Position numbers and translations under genes: made by a program. From positions 34,890,601 to 34,954,600 of the forward strand of contig OZ034969.1 of NCBI GenBank assembly GCA_964030785.1: a DNA stretch of 64,000 bases. Reading direction: 5' to 3'. The notes below the pieces were generated by a model. That model worked only from the letters and a program-made list of their open reading frames with translations, made no database searches and was not told the origin of the DNA. This document shows positions 1-9,999 of the stretch, in pieces (within the stretch, counting starts at the first letter, position 1; every line of letters begins with the position of its first letter). This DNA comes from Siderastrea siderea. Its lineage: Eukaryota; Cnidaria; Anthozoa; Scleractinia; Rhizangiidae.

Positions 1-440
1 TGGCAGGCTGCTGAAAACCACTAAAATTCGCTTGCTTTGAATTCTCAATTTGGCACAGTTTTTCAAGAGAAAGTTTCCCTCCCTGGTAAAACACCGAATC
101 ACTTGAAATTCAGAATTCTTGAAAGAGGAAATGCCGTTCTCAAACCAGGTTTAAAAATTGGTTTCGGGCATTTTATCAGCGCCGAGTACAAACGCTCTCA
201 AACTCCCGATAATTACAGCAATAACACGTCAACAATTGGCACATACCATCGACCAAATAACCGAAAATGTGGACATTTCTTCTATTTTGGTTGGTATTCG
301 GCTGTAATCCACAGCAGAAAGGTAATGTCTAGCTTACCTGAATATGGCATTGTCTAAATATCAGGTTCTGTGCGTACTCTTTCATAATAACCATCTTGGC
401 GTCCGGGGTCAACAACGTTACTGAAGCATCGCGTATTGGC
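1..440 (+). repeat. Left terminal inverted repeat of the 5.6 kb element
   Basis: This arm pairs with 5225-5660. The short open frame inside it (37-357) has an inverted twin in the other arm (5391-5624) with a near-identical start, so it is transposon sequence and not a host gene. Confidence 0.8.
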
Positions 441-699
441 AATCAACCCAAATGACTTATTTCCATCCCGCCTCCTTTTGTTAAAATGAAGAACCTTCAG
501 GAATAAAATGATTTTTCCTTATTTGATCTTCAAAAGAGTTTTCTCCTATAAGACGTCTTTTCTTGATCTGTATTCGTTGTAAAATTTCGAAACGATAATT
601 TCTTGCCGAAAGCTTACAAGCCTGTTTAGTTTGAGTCACGCAACAAAATGTCACGCACTTGATTTTACCGGACGTCGGATTTGACTTGGAGGGGGAAAT

Positions 700-795
700 G
701 CACAGAAAACAAAAACAAAAACAAAAACAAAAAAAAAAAGAAAACAACAACAACAAGCAAGCAAAAAACAAACAAACAAAAACAAAGCAATGAGA
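700..795 (+). repeat. A-rich low-complexity tract (AAAAAC-type)
   Basis: About 95 bases are dominated by A5C units and CAA repeats. It could be an old poly(A)-derived simple repeat. The open frames crossing it on the minus strand are low-complexity Phe/Leu/Cys strings and not genes. Confidence 0.8.
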
Positions 796-828
796 ACTTT
801 GAAAATCTGTGGACCCAAGGACCGATTA

Positions 829-1265
829 CCGTCAACTGCCGCTTATAAGCCCTGGGCTTATACAACTTTGTAAGGGGTTTTGGGTGGGCTTATAAACGGA
901 AGGGCTTATGTCCGGGGGGGGCTTATAAGTTTCGAAAATGAGCCACAGCAGTGTTGATCAAAATACGATTTTAATTTACCAGTTTTTAATTAACCTTTGA
1001 AACGTCACAATAAATCGAATTCATTTCAATTTTAATTTAACAACAAAATCAAAATTGTAACAACACGAAGAACACAACAGAAACTCGGAGTTCATCTTCG
1101 CAGTGTTCTGTGAGAGTGCTTAATATTAAGGAAACAGGGAAAACTAGAGGGCGACTTATATCCGGTGGAGCTTATACCGGATGTATTTTTTTGTTCACAG
1201 GTAGATGGGCCTATAACCGGGGGGGGGGCTTGTAAACGGTTGGGCTTATAAGTGGCAGTTAACGG
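829..1265. mobile_element. TA-flanked MITE (CCGTxAACTGCC termini)
   Basis: Terminal inverted repeats of about 24 bp match with two differences (CCGTCAACTGCCGCTTATAA on the left; the reverse complement of the right end is CCGTTAACTGCCACTTATAA), bounded by TA on each side (827-828, 1266-1267). Subterminal regions are rich in GGGGCTTATAA motifs. A TA duplication is typical of Tc1/mariner-type elements. No coding capacity. A diverged relative appears near 42225-42445. Confidence 0.8.
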
Positions 1266-1658
1266 TATTTATGTATTTATCAGTATCATTAGAGGCAGTG
1301 AAGCCTTGCCAAAACCTTGCCTGTTACTAGGGCTTTGAAAAAGAAATTATTATTAGGTCTCTATGTATTGGTCTTCAAAAGTTGGTCAAGACAGGAGTGA
1401 GAATGTAAAAATGTATGTTGAGTTTACTCAAGCCCAAACCAGGGTTGTGGCCAGGGGTGCCGGAACCGTCCTTTTCGTTCTTTATAAGCTTGTGAAACCA
1501 TTTTATGGCAAATCTAGCGGATTACAATTTTATACATGAAACTCGAAATTAAGTTGAGTTTGAAACTCAACTCATGTTGAAACTCATCATGACAAGGAGT
1601 CCTAATGTTTAGGGCTCTTTGTCGCTTTCCGCCTGATCTTCTGAGCAGTGCAGGTGAC

Positions 1659-1835
1659 GAAGGTGGAGAACCATCCTTGTGACGAATGGCTAACCCTCGA
1701 AACGTCAGCTTTCAATCTCTTCACGGTGGCTCAATTTACCTTATCAACTCAGTTGAAAAATACAAAGTTTTGTGTTTCGCTTCCCCACCGATGCAGCACC
1801 ACAGTTTCTGTAGAAATTTGGAAGGTGAGGAAGTA
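1659..1835 (+). repeat. Dispersed repeat (CTCGAAACGTCAGCTTTCAAT family)
   Basis: This segment recurs, diverged, at 2698-2790 and at 62225-62360. The shared order is: GGAGAACCATCC-like start, an AACGTCAGCTTT core, a GGTGGCTAATTTACC-like block, and a CCCCACCGAYGCAGCACCACAG block. Recurrence in three contexts shows a dispersed repeat of unknown class. Confidence 0.7.
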
Positions 1836-2697
1836 ATAATATAGAACTGCACCAGCGGCCTTTTCTCCCCTGATCCTAGAGAGGATTGAGGAGCCAAATG
1901 AAACAGTGCTTGCTTACACCTGCGCTTTATTTTGTAGTTTATACAAGACTGGATCCAATTTGCCTTCTTCATGCAAGTGGAAAACAGGAGACTGCTTGCT
2001 GTTTGAGTGATGATTTATTAAATGTCATCATCAAACCAGCCTAGGACCCTGTTGAAAAGCCAGTGTGACTATTAGTGAATACATGCAACCCAGGAATTTA
2101 AGTTAATCTTTTCTCTTAGATTTTCATTGCACTGCGAAGAGTTCTTGATTAGTAATGGTAATTGGACTCAGTGGAGCACAATTCAGGGAGTAATTGGGCG
2201 AGTTACTTTAAATCAGCCGAGCGCGTAGCGCGAGGACGATTTGAAATTACGAGCACGATTATACCTGAATTATACAATAGGAGGTCCAGTTAATCCTATC
2301 TATAACAAAATGCAAGATTAGAAAATCTATGTGCCCTTCAGGGATATATTTTTAATTATCAGTTTTGCAAGCAGTGGAAAAACGGCTATAAAAAGAACCC
2401 ATTTAAGTGCACCTGATTGACGCGTGCACAACATAGTTGTCCGTTTACAGCCATCCAATTACAAATATTTCTTGTTATAGAAACGATTAATACAATAACC
2501 TAACTTAAACATTTAATGCTTTCAAGGTCCTCATAAGAGATTATTTTTAATAAAGGAGTTAGTTACTGATTTTAAGAAACTGTGGTACTTTGTTGGTGGA
2601 AAGTAAAAGCAGAAATTGCGGTTTATCAACCAAGTCGATTTGGTAAATCAGCCACCGGAAAGAAATGACAAAACTGATGTTTGTTTGTCTCATTTGC

Positions 2698-2790
2698 TCT
2701 AATGAATAGCTAACACTCAAAATGTCAACTTTTGAATTAGTTTGTGGTGGCTAATTTACCATGTCAAACCAGTTGATGAATCCAGATTTT
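2698..2790 (+). repeat. Dispersed repeat, diverged copy of 1659-1835
   Basis: It shares the AACTCAAAATGTCAACTTTT and GTGGTGGCTAATTTACC blocks with the copies at 1659 and 62225 but lacks the 3' GCAGCACCACAG block. Confidence 0.55.
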
Positions 2791-3059
2791 GCAAACCATT
2801 TTGTTGCATTGTTATCTTGCATTTTAACAAATAGGACTAAATTTACTTATATAAATCAAACTATGTATCAACTAGTCTGCAAACTTTTTATTTTCTCCTT
2901 TTCATGTCTGCAAACAATTTATTTGGGCTTTTTTGATTTTGCAAACAATTTTTTTCAGGATTTTTCATCCCCCCCCCTCCAAAAAAATAATGGTCCGTCC
3001 CTTAGAGCACTGCTATGGACGGTAGTCCATCAGATGACAGAGCCTTAGTTTTCAGCGCA

Positions 3060-3603
3060 GATATTGGTCAGTATAGGTCCCACGCCATATGCTCTTCATA
3101 CACGGACGGATTCCTTCTTTAGAAAACTGTATATTCACACCATCGATCTTCCAAGTGGCAACTAAACGGCCTGCAATGGACGCGCACCGGATGACACTTA
3201 AGGATGGTTCTCCACCGGGATCTTGATATCGTGTCCGGAGTTTAGGAGGACAAATGTATCCGACTTAGTCTCCGCCGGCCTTGCGGTCGCAGGATCCCTT
3301 CCCTCCATGGGGAGGGAAGGGAGTCAAGAGTTTGAACACCACGCTCAGCTCTGCTCCTAGTACTCCTGCGCAAACTATGGTGGCCCTGCAGGCCCTGCAG
3401 TGGTAGCAGCCAGCGCTGTCTTGCCGGAAGCTGACTGTCTTCAGGGCTGGTATGGTAGTGTTAATCTGCTTAATGACGTCTGCCATCACAACGAGGAATG
3501 CACGAAAGTGGGTATGAGAAAAAAGTGTACTTACCAGAGCCCACGGGAGGGAAGACACTGATGTGTTGCGAAATAGCTTTGGACTCCGATTTGCCATTTC
3601 CAC
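3060..3603 (-). pseudogene. DDE-type transposase remnant
   Basis: The minus strand encodes VSFRQDSAGCYHC followed by an ATIVCAG segment and then GGKGSCDRKAG. From memory of the family, the order (D-x-AGCYH, a short spacer, GGKGxCDR) matches transposase-like proteins common in cnidarian and fish genomes, in which the Asp of the AGCYH motif is probably a catalytic acidic residue. The frame is closed by TAA just after CDRKAGGD. Downstream, in the same direction, a segment reading DGVNIQFSKEGIR continues the likeness at lower quality. A GT donor-like site (after the SLPWAL codons) and a pyrimidine-rich AG site lie in the middle, so a 50-60 nt intron is possible. It is truncated and has stops, so it is not functional. 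It is probably the relic of the transposase of the enclosing 5.6 kb element. The superfamily is not determined. Confidence 0.5.
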
Positions 3604-5224
3604 GGTCTGCTTTTCTCACTTTCCCGTTCGAGGCATACTTAGACTGCCCTGGTAGAACTCAACATGACCAACGTCGATTAGTTCCCTCTGCGCTATTCCC
3701 AGACAAGAGCGATGGGCTGGGCAAATGGTCCATGTTAAGAATACTAATTAAAAATACTTTTGCGCGTGCTACAAGAAAATCAACGAAGCTCAACTTCTGA
3801 GTGGATATCGCTGATTCCAATACTGCAAGTGTGACCCGAAAAGTCTTTTTTTGCAACTGGAATAGCAACTGCTTGTTCATATCGCTTGTAAGAGGCGCAA
3901 ACGCCTGCAACTAGTTTCTGACAAGAATAAGTGACCTCTATTCGCAGCCAAGGGAGATAATAGTTTGATTGGCTATTGTACTCGGTGACAGGGGTCCTGA
4001 CTGCGAGAACTCCAAAGAACATATCCTTTTACAATGGCGCGATATAGAGGAAGCGCTCTACAACTGCTGCGTGTTAAATCTGGCGTTTTCCTTTTTTTTT
4101 TCTTTTTTTTTTTACGAAAATTATCAGTTTTTGAACATTTACTCAAAGCCGATCCGCACTTAAGACATTTTGTCTAGTTTCCAATAATGCCGCACCTGAA
4201 ATTCTCACACGCCTGATTTCCAACAAGAAAATTATTTCTGCAAATGGCAGCTTCTCGAGGCGCCTTCTTTGTGGCTTGCAAATAATATTGAAATCCTTCA
4301 CCGTGAAATTAATTAGACTTGAAAAGTCGAACTCTTGAAAAGTCGAACTCTGCATAAGATATAAAAAAATATATCGATGTTTGCTATTTTAGACTATCGG
4401 AAGCTTATACTTTCTACTTCTCGTGAACACGTGACAATTTTTTCCTCTCGCCAGACTGCGTCACAAAATGTACATCTATGTAATCTGCAACTTGTTTTGC
4501 ACAGGTCAGAATTGTGTGGTGAATAGTCCCGTCATATGTAGTATCACTCTATTTTACTAGTCGAAAGATATTTCAGGCATAACTTCGGCGGTGTAACATG
4601 ACACCAAACAGGAGGACGGAAGTGAGTAAACAAACACAGTTGTAGCCAAGTGCTACGCATTGAAAACTTACGATTATAGAGAAAAGTGAACTTAAAATTT
4701 TCAGGAAACTTGTAAAAACAAATGGATGCCCTCTTTGTTAGCCTTCGATATGCTTTAGTTTAAATCATGGGAAAAAACCAGCTATCTCTGCGGTTTGTTT
4801 TTACATTGAGGTAGTCCGGCATCTGGGATGAAAACGGGAAACGGTCATTCCGGTCGAGTTGCTGAAACAAACGCCATCACTATTTGCATCGCCTTCTATC
4901 TTGTATAATTTCTTTCCTAGCTTAAGTTATTTCAGACGTCCTAACCTTCCCATTTTTTTTCCCATTTTTGCAATGCCATCACCAAAACCTAGCCTGTGAC
5001 TTGACCACAACCCGTTGCGTGACAGACAAATTTAGTTAAATCAGACCATAATAACAGTGTGGTTTCTGAGATGAATGTGGAGATTACTGCAAAGTTATTT
5101 AGTTTCTTCAGGGAATTAACACTGGGAGATTTTAAAAATTCATTTGCCATTCGTTAAGGGATGTGAATGTGTTGGCGGAGTCGTTATTCATTAGTTGAAA
5201 GTCAATCTGGAGATACCAGGAGAT

Positions 5225-5660
5225 AACGGTCGATTCCACACGTCAAGATGGCCCTTGGACAGTACACCTAAAACTTGACAAAACCTGGCATTTAGACAAA
5301 ATCTTATTCAAGGTAAGCTAGATATGACCTTTATCCTGTACTTTTCATCCACATACCAAAGGAAACAAGGAAAAAATTCCAAGTTTTCGGCTATTCGGTC
5401 GGAGGCACGAGCCTATTGTTTGTACTGGTTGACAGGTTAATGCTGTGATTATCGGGATTTTGAGAGCGTTTGTTATCGGCGCTGATAAAAAGCCCGAAAC
5501 TAATTTTTAAACCTGATGTTAGAATGGCATTTCGTCTTTCAAGAATTCTGAATTTCAAGTGATTTGGTGTTTTACCAGGGAGGAAAACTTTCTCTTGAAA
5601 AACTGTGCCAAATTGAGAATTCAAAGCAAGCGAATTTTAGTGATTTTCAGCAGCTCGCCA
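5225..5660 (-). repeat. Right terminal inverted repeat of the 5.6 kb element
   Basis: Reverse-complement match to 1-440. It ends at CAGCTCGCCA, after which sequence unrelated to the left flank begins. Confidence 0.8.
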
Positions 5661-6000
5661 TGACCTTGAAAATTAATTCACAGATCTAAAACAAGACTCA
5701 GTTACTTCCTACACACTTAAAAAGCAAACTTTCACGCTTAAAATGGGGGTTTTCTGGGGTGCAAATCAAACAGAGCGAAGTTTACGAGAAGGTATGATAC
5801 ACGTTTATCTCGCGTGTTTACAGGACACGTGTGGCGTAAACATGTTAAATTTTTTGGGGGGGCTTAAAAAAATTTTCAAGAAAAAAATGCCACCACGTTT
5901 CTTAGATTGCCATAGGGTATCCGTGGAAAATTTATGATGGAATTTTATGTTTCATCATGTGCCGCCACTCGCTCGATGTTAGTGGACATCCCCTCTTAAA
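5661..6000. other. Spacer between transposon and tandem array
   Basis: About 340 bp of AT-rich DNA with no supported gene. The 64-codon open frame here has no recognisable features. Confidence 0.5.
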
Positions 6001-6685
6001 GTGTTGTTTATTGATTGCAGCTGGATTGAGATAAACGCCGGTGTTTTGCTAAGGAAATGTGTGCGGACCGCTCCAAAAACCAACAAGACAGAGAAACAAT
6101 AGACAAACTGACTTAATTTTACTAACAATAGACCAACGGACAATTGACTAACAAAAGACGGATCGAAACGCACCAATCACGTTTTACAGTTAATAGCATC
6201 ATGGCTTAACTGACAGACAGCATCGCGAGTTCGTCGACCAATCAGGACTACAACCAGAGACTTATAACTTATACTGACGATTCACAGTTCACTTGACTGT
6301 GATGATGACTTCCGCTCAGGTTTTATACTCGTCAGTCAATGTAACCACAAACAGTCCTACTTCTCAGGACTACACTCACTCGGACGATCGTAATTTACCG
6401 ACGTATGATATGTCTCCTGGGTTCAAACCATTTATAAAATTACAGATTTACAGTTTTAGAGATGTACATTCATAAGTTATTTTCTGACGACAAACGCACC
6501 CGAATAAAGCTCCGAAATATTTTTGGGTCCAAAAGATTTTCAGGACTTTTGATAAAAGAACACCTAGTAATTCTGTGAGGACTCCGCAGTTAGGCTAGCC
6601 TAGTATTAGTATTGCTAATAAATATATCTACAATGTAACATTTCTTTAATTTCTTACTTCCTATCCTGTTCGTCATGTTCAACAG

Positions 6686-6700
6686 CGACAGTCCCAGAAG
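6686..6700 (+). CDS. Predicted microexon 1 (15 nt, phase 1-1)
   Basis: The acceptor is a long pyrimidine-rich tract ending TTCAACAG and the donor is GTAAGTAA. The exon is CGACAGTCCCAGAAG. Read in phase 1 (the first two bases complete a codon begun upstream) it gives T-V-P-E between split codons. An internal CAG after six bases offers a second acceptor that would give 9 nt, still a multiple of three. It is the first cassette visible; the upstream exon is not in the window. No RNA support is available. Confidence 0.55.
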
Positions 6701-6976
6701 GTAAGTAACGTTCTTTGTTACACTGATGTTTTCTTCAGTTAATTTAGGCATCTTGTGCTTGTGTGCAGTGCCCTTAAATCATAAAATCACATATCAGTTG
6801 TTGTTTTTGTTGTTGTAATTTTATTTTATTTGTATTTGATATTTATATTTCCATATGCTATTGCTTTCGTGGAGCCTGCTTTCACTTTCACATCACAGGA
6901 GCCCCAAACTAATCCTGTCAGTCAGCTATGATTTTTTTTCTGTACTGACACTCTGCTCCCCATTACTGCTCGTCAG

Positions 6977-7024
6977 ACTCAGGCGTCACCAGAGCATCGC
7001 CAGAGCAGCTAGTTTCTACCATAG
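6977..7024 (+). other. Possible second cassette in the unit (48 nt)
   Basis: A CTCGTCAG acceptor-like site and an ATAG/GTAAAA donor-like site bound 48 nt that are open in phase 1 (S-G-V-T-R-A-S-P-E-Q-L-V-S-T-I between split codons). Copies lie in units 2-6 (for example 8976-9023). In the old copy near 26590 the donor is not kept, so this may be chance. Much weaker than the microexon calls. Confidence 0.2.
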
Positions 7025-8000
7025 GTAAAACGTCGTAAACGTTGCAATCCACTACACTTATCGAACGTCATAAGAGCTCTTGACTTAGATGTCAAAAATA
7101 TATCTTTTTTTGGTAGTTTTATTTCCTCTGGGTTGAAAACGCAGATCGTTCTTTTCTGAAATAGAACAATAGAAAAAACAGTGGCTTACCTTTGGGAATA
7201 ACCCCTTTTGTTTAACAGATTGACTATTTGATTATTTTTAAAAAAGAAAAAAAATGGTAAATTAAGTGTACCACAAAGAGTTAATAGCGACTGATCATGC
7301 CTATTGTTAGATGCTGAAAAACACGAAAAACTCCTGACAAACGCCACGATAGTGTTTTCCTGTTGTTTATTTAAAACGAAGAACTCGGTTGATTTAGCAG
7401 CGAAGAGCTTGATACGGGGGACGAACCCTCCAGACTAGCTGCCAGGTCACACAGTCTGACGAGTATAAAGTGTTAGTAATGGGGACCAGACTACTGTATT
7501 GCGCAATAACACTAATGGCTGAAAAGAGAAGGGTTTGTTTGAGAATCAGGAATCTGTTTAGCTCCAGGAGTAAAAGCTTGCAGAAATTAATTTTTCCAAC
7601 ATAATCAGAATGTTCCGCGCCTTAAAACTTCGAAATTAGCACGACAACGTAAAAAGAACTGTTAGAAGATAGTTTCCTTAGACTTTCCTTTAAAACAATC
7701 CTAAAATCACGGCTTTTCCTTGTGCTTACGTTATTTTAAGGTTTGATGTGCAATGTAAGTAATATATAGATTTAGCCAAGCCTAAAAGCGGAGCCCCACT
7801 TTTTTTTAATTGCTGAAAGTTATTCATTTCTTTAAAGTGATTACCAAAACAAGAGAAAAAGAAAAAAATTAAAGAAATAATTGCTCCCCCTGCGGTTCGC
7901 ACCGACGAGTCGCTAAACCGCCGAACTTATAAAGGAGAATACCAACCACTGCACAACATCTGCTAAGTTGTCAAGTGAGCAATTCATTTTCATACTTAAC

Positions 8001-9999
8001 CTGTTGTTTAATGATTGAGCTGGATTGAGATAAACACGGGTGTTTTTCTTAGGGAAATGTGTACGGACCCCTGCAAAAACCAACAAGACAGAGAAACAAT
8101 AGACAAACTGACCTAATTTTACTAACAATAGACCAACAGACAATTGACTAACAAAAGACGGATCGAAACGCACCAATCACGTTTTACAGCCAATAACATC
8201 ACGGCTTAACTGACAGACAACATCGCGAGTTCGTCGACCAATCAGGACTACAACCAGAGACTTATAACTTATACTGACGATTCACAGTTCACGTGACTCT
8301 GATGATGACTTCCGCTCAGGTTGCCGACTCGTCAGTCAATGTAACCACCAACAGTCCTACTTCTCAGGACTACACTCACTCGGACGATCATAATTTACCG
8401 ACGTATGATATGTCTCCTGGGTTTAAACCATTTATAAAATTACAGATTTACAGTTTTAGAGATGTACATTCATAAGTTTTTTCTGAGGACAAACGCACCC
8501 GAATAAAGCTCCGAAATATTTTTGGGTCCGAAAGATTTGCAGGACTTTTGATGAAAGAACACCTAGTAATTCTGTGAGGTCTCCGCAGTTAGGCTAGCCT
8601 AGTATTAGTATTGCTAATAAATATATCTAGAATGTAACATTTCTTTAATTTCTTAATTCCTATCCTGTTCGTCACGTTCAATAGCCGGAGCCTTACCAGG
8701 TAACTAAGGTTCTTTGTTACATTGATGTTCTCATCAGTTAATTTAGGCATCTTGTGCTTGTGTGCAGTGCCCCTAAATCATAAAATCACATATCCGTTGT
8801 TGTTTTTGTTATTGTAGTTTTATTTTATTTGTATTTTATATTTATATTTCCATATCCTATTGCTTTCGTGGAGCCTGCTTTCACTTTCACATCATAGGAG
8901 CCCCAAACTAATCCTGTCAGTCAGCTATGATTTTTTTTCTGTACTGACACTCTGCTCCCCAGTACTGCTCGTCAGACTCAGGCCTCACCAGAGCATCGCC
9001 AGAGCAGCTAGTTTCTACCATAGGTAAAATGTCGTAAACGTTGCAATCCACTACACTTATCGAACGTCATAACAGGTCTTGACTTACAAGTTTAAAAAAA
9101 TATTTTTGTGGTACTTTTATTTCCTCTGGGTTGAAAATGCAGATTGTTCTTTTTTGAAATAGAACAATAGACAAAACATTGGCTTACCTTTGGGAATAAC
9201 ACCTTTTGTTTAACAACTTGATTATTTGATTATTTTTAAAAAAGAAAAAAATGATAAATTAAGTGTACCACAAAGAGTTAATAGCGACTGATCATGCCTA
9301 TTGTTAGATGCTGAAAAACACGAAAAACTCCTGACAAACGCCACGCTAGTATTTTCCTGTTGTTTATTTAAAACGAAGAACTCGGTTGATTTAGCAGCGA
9401 AGAGCTTGATACGGGGGACGAACCCTCCAGACTAGCTGCCAGGTCACACAGTCTGACGAGTATAAAGTGTTAGTAATGGGGACCAGACTACTGTATTGCG
9501 CAATAACACTAATGGCTGAAAAGAGAAGGGTTTGTTTGAGAATCAGGAATCTGTTTAGCTCCAGGAATAAAAGCTTGAACAAATTAATTTCTGCAACATA
9601 ATCAGAATGTTCCGCGCCTTAAAACTTCAAAATTATCACGACAACGTAAAAAGAACTGTCAGAAGATAGTTTCCTTAGACTTTCCTTTAAAACAATCCTA
9701 AAATCACAGCTTTTCCTTGTGCTTACGTTATTTTAAGGTTTGATGTGCAATGTAAGTAATATATAGATTTAGCCAAGCCTAAAAGCGGAGCCCCACTTTT
9801 TTTTTAATTGCTGAAAGTTATTCATTTCTTTAAAGTGATTACCAAAACAAGAGAAAAAGAAAAAAATGAAAGAAAAAATTGCTTCCCCTGCGGTTCGCAC
9901 CGACGAGTCGCTAAACCGCCGGAATGATAAAGGAGAATACCAACCACTGCACAACATCTGCTAAGTTGTCAAGTGAGGAATTCATTTTAATACTTAAAC
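8001..9999 (+). repeat. Tandem unit 2, contains microexon 2
   Basis: Same landmark order as unit 1 with period 1998 (GGCTAGCCTAG landmark at 8590). Its sequence around the exon (AATAGCCGGAG) is closest to unit 6, suggesting block duplication or gene conversion and not simple stepwise growth. Confidence 0.9.
8685..8699 (+). CDS. Predicted microexon 2 (15 nt, phase 1-1)
   Basis: The acceptor ends CAATAG; the donor is GTAACT, weaker than the GTAAGT of most sister cassettes. CCGGAGCCTTACCAG gives G-A-L-P in phase 1. It differs from microexon 6 at only two positions, making the two the closest pair in the array. Confidence 0.5.

Larger units (their letters stand above)
1..5660. mobile_element. 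Large inverted-repeat DNA transposon, degraded
   Basis: The sequence at 1-440 reappears in inverted orientation at about 5225-5660. Both outer ends read TGGC, then GCTGCTGAAAA, then a shared stretch that includes an EcoRI-like GAATTC. The arms are imperfect, with substitutions and small indels, so the element is old. The left end coincides with the window start, so more sequence may lie outside. The interior holds a nested TA-flanked MITE (829-1265) and a minus-strand transposase remnant (3060-3603); otherwise it is AT-rich noncoding DNA. The terminal repeats and transposase remnant together support a DNA transposon; I cannot assign the superfamily. Confidence 0.75.
6001..8000 (+). repeat. 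Tandem unit 1 (about 2 kb), contains microexon 1
   Basis: First of six head-to-tail units. Landmarks in order: GATTGCAGCTGGATTGAG start, a CAATCAGGACTACAACC block, a dispersed-repeat piece around TTCCGCTCAGGTTGTCGACT, the microexon with its splice sites, a GCTTTCGTGGAGCCTGC block, a GTCACACAGTCTGACGAG block, and a CTAAAAGCGGAGCCCCAC block. The copy of the GGCTAGCCTAGTATTAGT landmark is at 6592 here and recurs about every 2 kb. Short open frames repeated in every unit are passengers. Confidence 0.9.

Noticed and set aside
665..865. Hydrophobic Phe/Leu open frames suggesting a membrane protein
   Set aside because: They read through an A-rich simple repeat in antisense; low complexity explains the composition.
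6293..6475. Small open frame starting in TTCCGCTCAGG sequence, kept in units 1, 2 and 6
   Set aside because: It is interrupted in units 3-5, and its DNA matches a dispersed repeat outside the array, so it is mobile-repeat sequence.
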